Below are positions 63,801 to 64,000 of a DNA stretch of 64,000 nt, in pieces. The DNA is from Tamarix chinensis. Taxonomy: Eukaryota; Streptophyta; Magnoliopsida; Caryophyllales; Tamaricaceae. The notes below the pieces were generated by a model. That model saw nothing but the letters and a program-made list of their open reading frames with translations. It was not told where the DNA came from and ran no database searches. The position numbers and the translations under genes are program-made. Within the stretch, counting starts at the first letter, position 1, and each line of letters begins with the position of its first letter. Location: assembly GCA_030549775.1 (NCBI GenBank), contig CM060171.1, positions 138,354,859-138,418,858 of the forward strand, written 5' to 3'.

Positions 63801-64000
63801 TAATGGCAATGGGTCGGGTCTGGACAGGGTCCAGCCATACCCAGACCCGGACCCGTTTATATTACCTAGACCCAGACCCGACCCAGACCCGTCGGGTCTT
63901 AAAAGTTCAGACCCAGATCCAGATCCATCGGGTCTAGCGGATAAATGGGTCCTAAACGGGTCCTAAATGGGTCCGGTTATTTTTTTAAAAAATAATTAAT
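63801..64000 (+). mobile_element. Left end of a hAT-like element, cut by the window edge
   Basis: TAATGGCAATGGGTCGGGTC begins an array of GACCCGGACCCG and GGGTCC words (63810-63975). Arrays of GGGTCGGGTC starting with a GGCAATGGG terminus are typical of plant hAT elements. The right end and target duplication lie outside. Confidence 0.5.

Overview
This is a window of flowering-plant nuclear DNA. It is AT-rich, contains many decayed plant transposable elements (CACTA, Mutator-like, hAT, PIF/Harbinger-like, Ty1-copia and very long LTRs), and holds one convincing intact host gene with nine introns. The species cannot be named from the sequence; the gene looks like those of non-grass angiosperms, but that is only an impression.

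Layout. 1-3683: remnant of a CACTA (En/Spm) element, with a TNP2-type transposase followed by the second CACTA gene. 3684-6040 (-): plant mobile domain (PMD) pseudogene 1, abutting the broken CACTA gene. 6894-10151: long LTR-like unit (-). 10152-13589: no gene. 13590-16341 and 16863-25200: two direct copies (A and B) of a ~2.75 kb repeat. Copy B is interrupted by a complete 5.5 kb CACTA element (17663-23196) with TTC target duplications, and copy A preserves the matching empty site. 27605-28864: PIF/Harbinger-like non-autonomous element with strong hairpins. 30340-33640 (+): decayed Mutator-like transposase fused to an OTU protease domain. 33930-36080 (-): PMD pseudogene 2, tail to tail with it. 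37501-45256 (+): a very long solo LTR with a perfect 5-bp target duplication (CCTTT), itself interrupted by a second solo LTR of related type in the opposite orientation (39997-44161, target duplication AGGAT/AGGAG). 46520-50838 (-): degenerate Ty1-copia retrotransposon with one LTR, a primer-binding site, and gag and pol remnants. 50842-51029: possible Stowaway MITE. 53798-58988 (+): type I inositol polyphosphate 5-phosphatase gene, 10 coding exons and a predicted 620 aa product. 59994-60484: small hAT element with 13-bp terminal repeats and an 8-bp target duplication, partly copied in a 508-bp tandem duplication. 63801 to the end: start of another hAT-like terminus.

Functionally, the only gene I would call active is the 5-phosphatase (phosphoinositide/inositol phosphate signalling). 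Everything else is transposon archaeology, with unusually readable insertion histories: an insertion with its empty site, an LTR nested in an LTR, and a hAT duplicated together with its flank. I found no evidence of a wholly new biological system. The most unusual arrangement is the convergent MULE-OTU / PMD unit, whose PMD part recurs 30 kb away. No tRNA, rRNA or CRISPR was recognised. All splice sites, boundaries and family names were read by eye without database searches.
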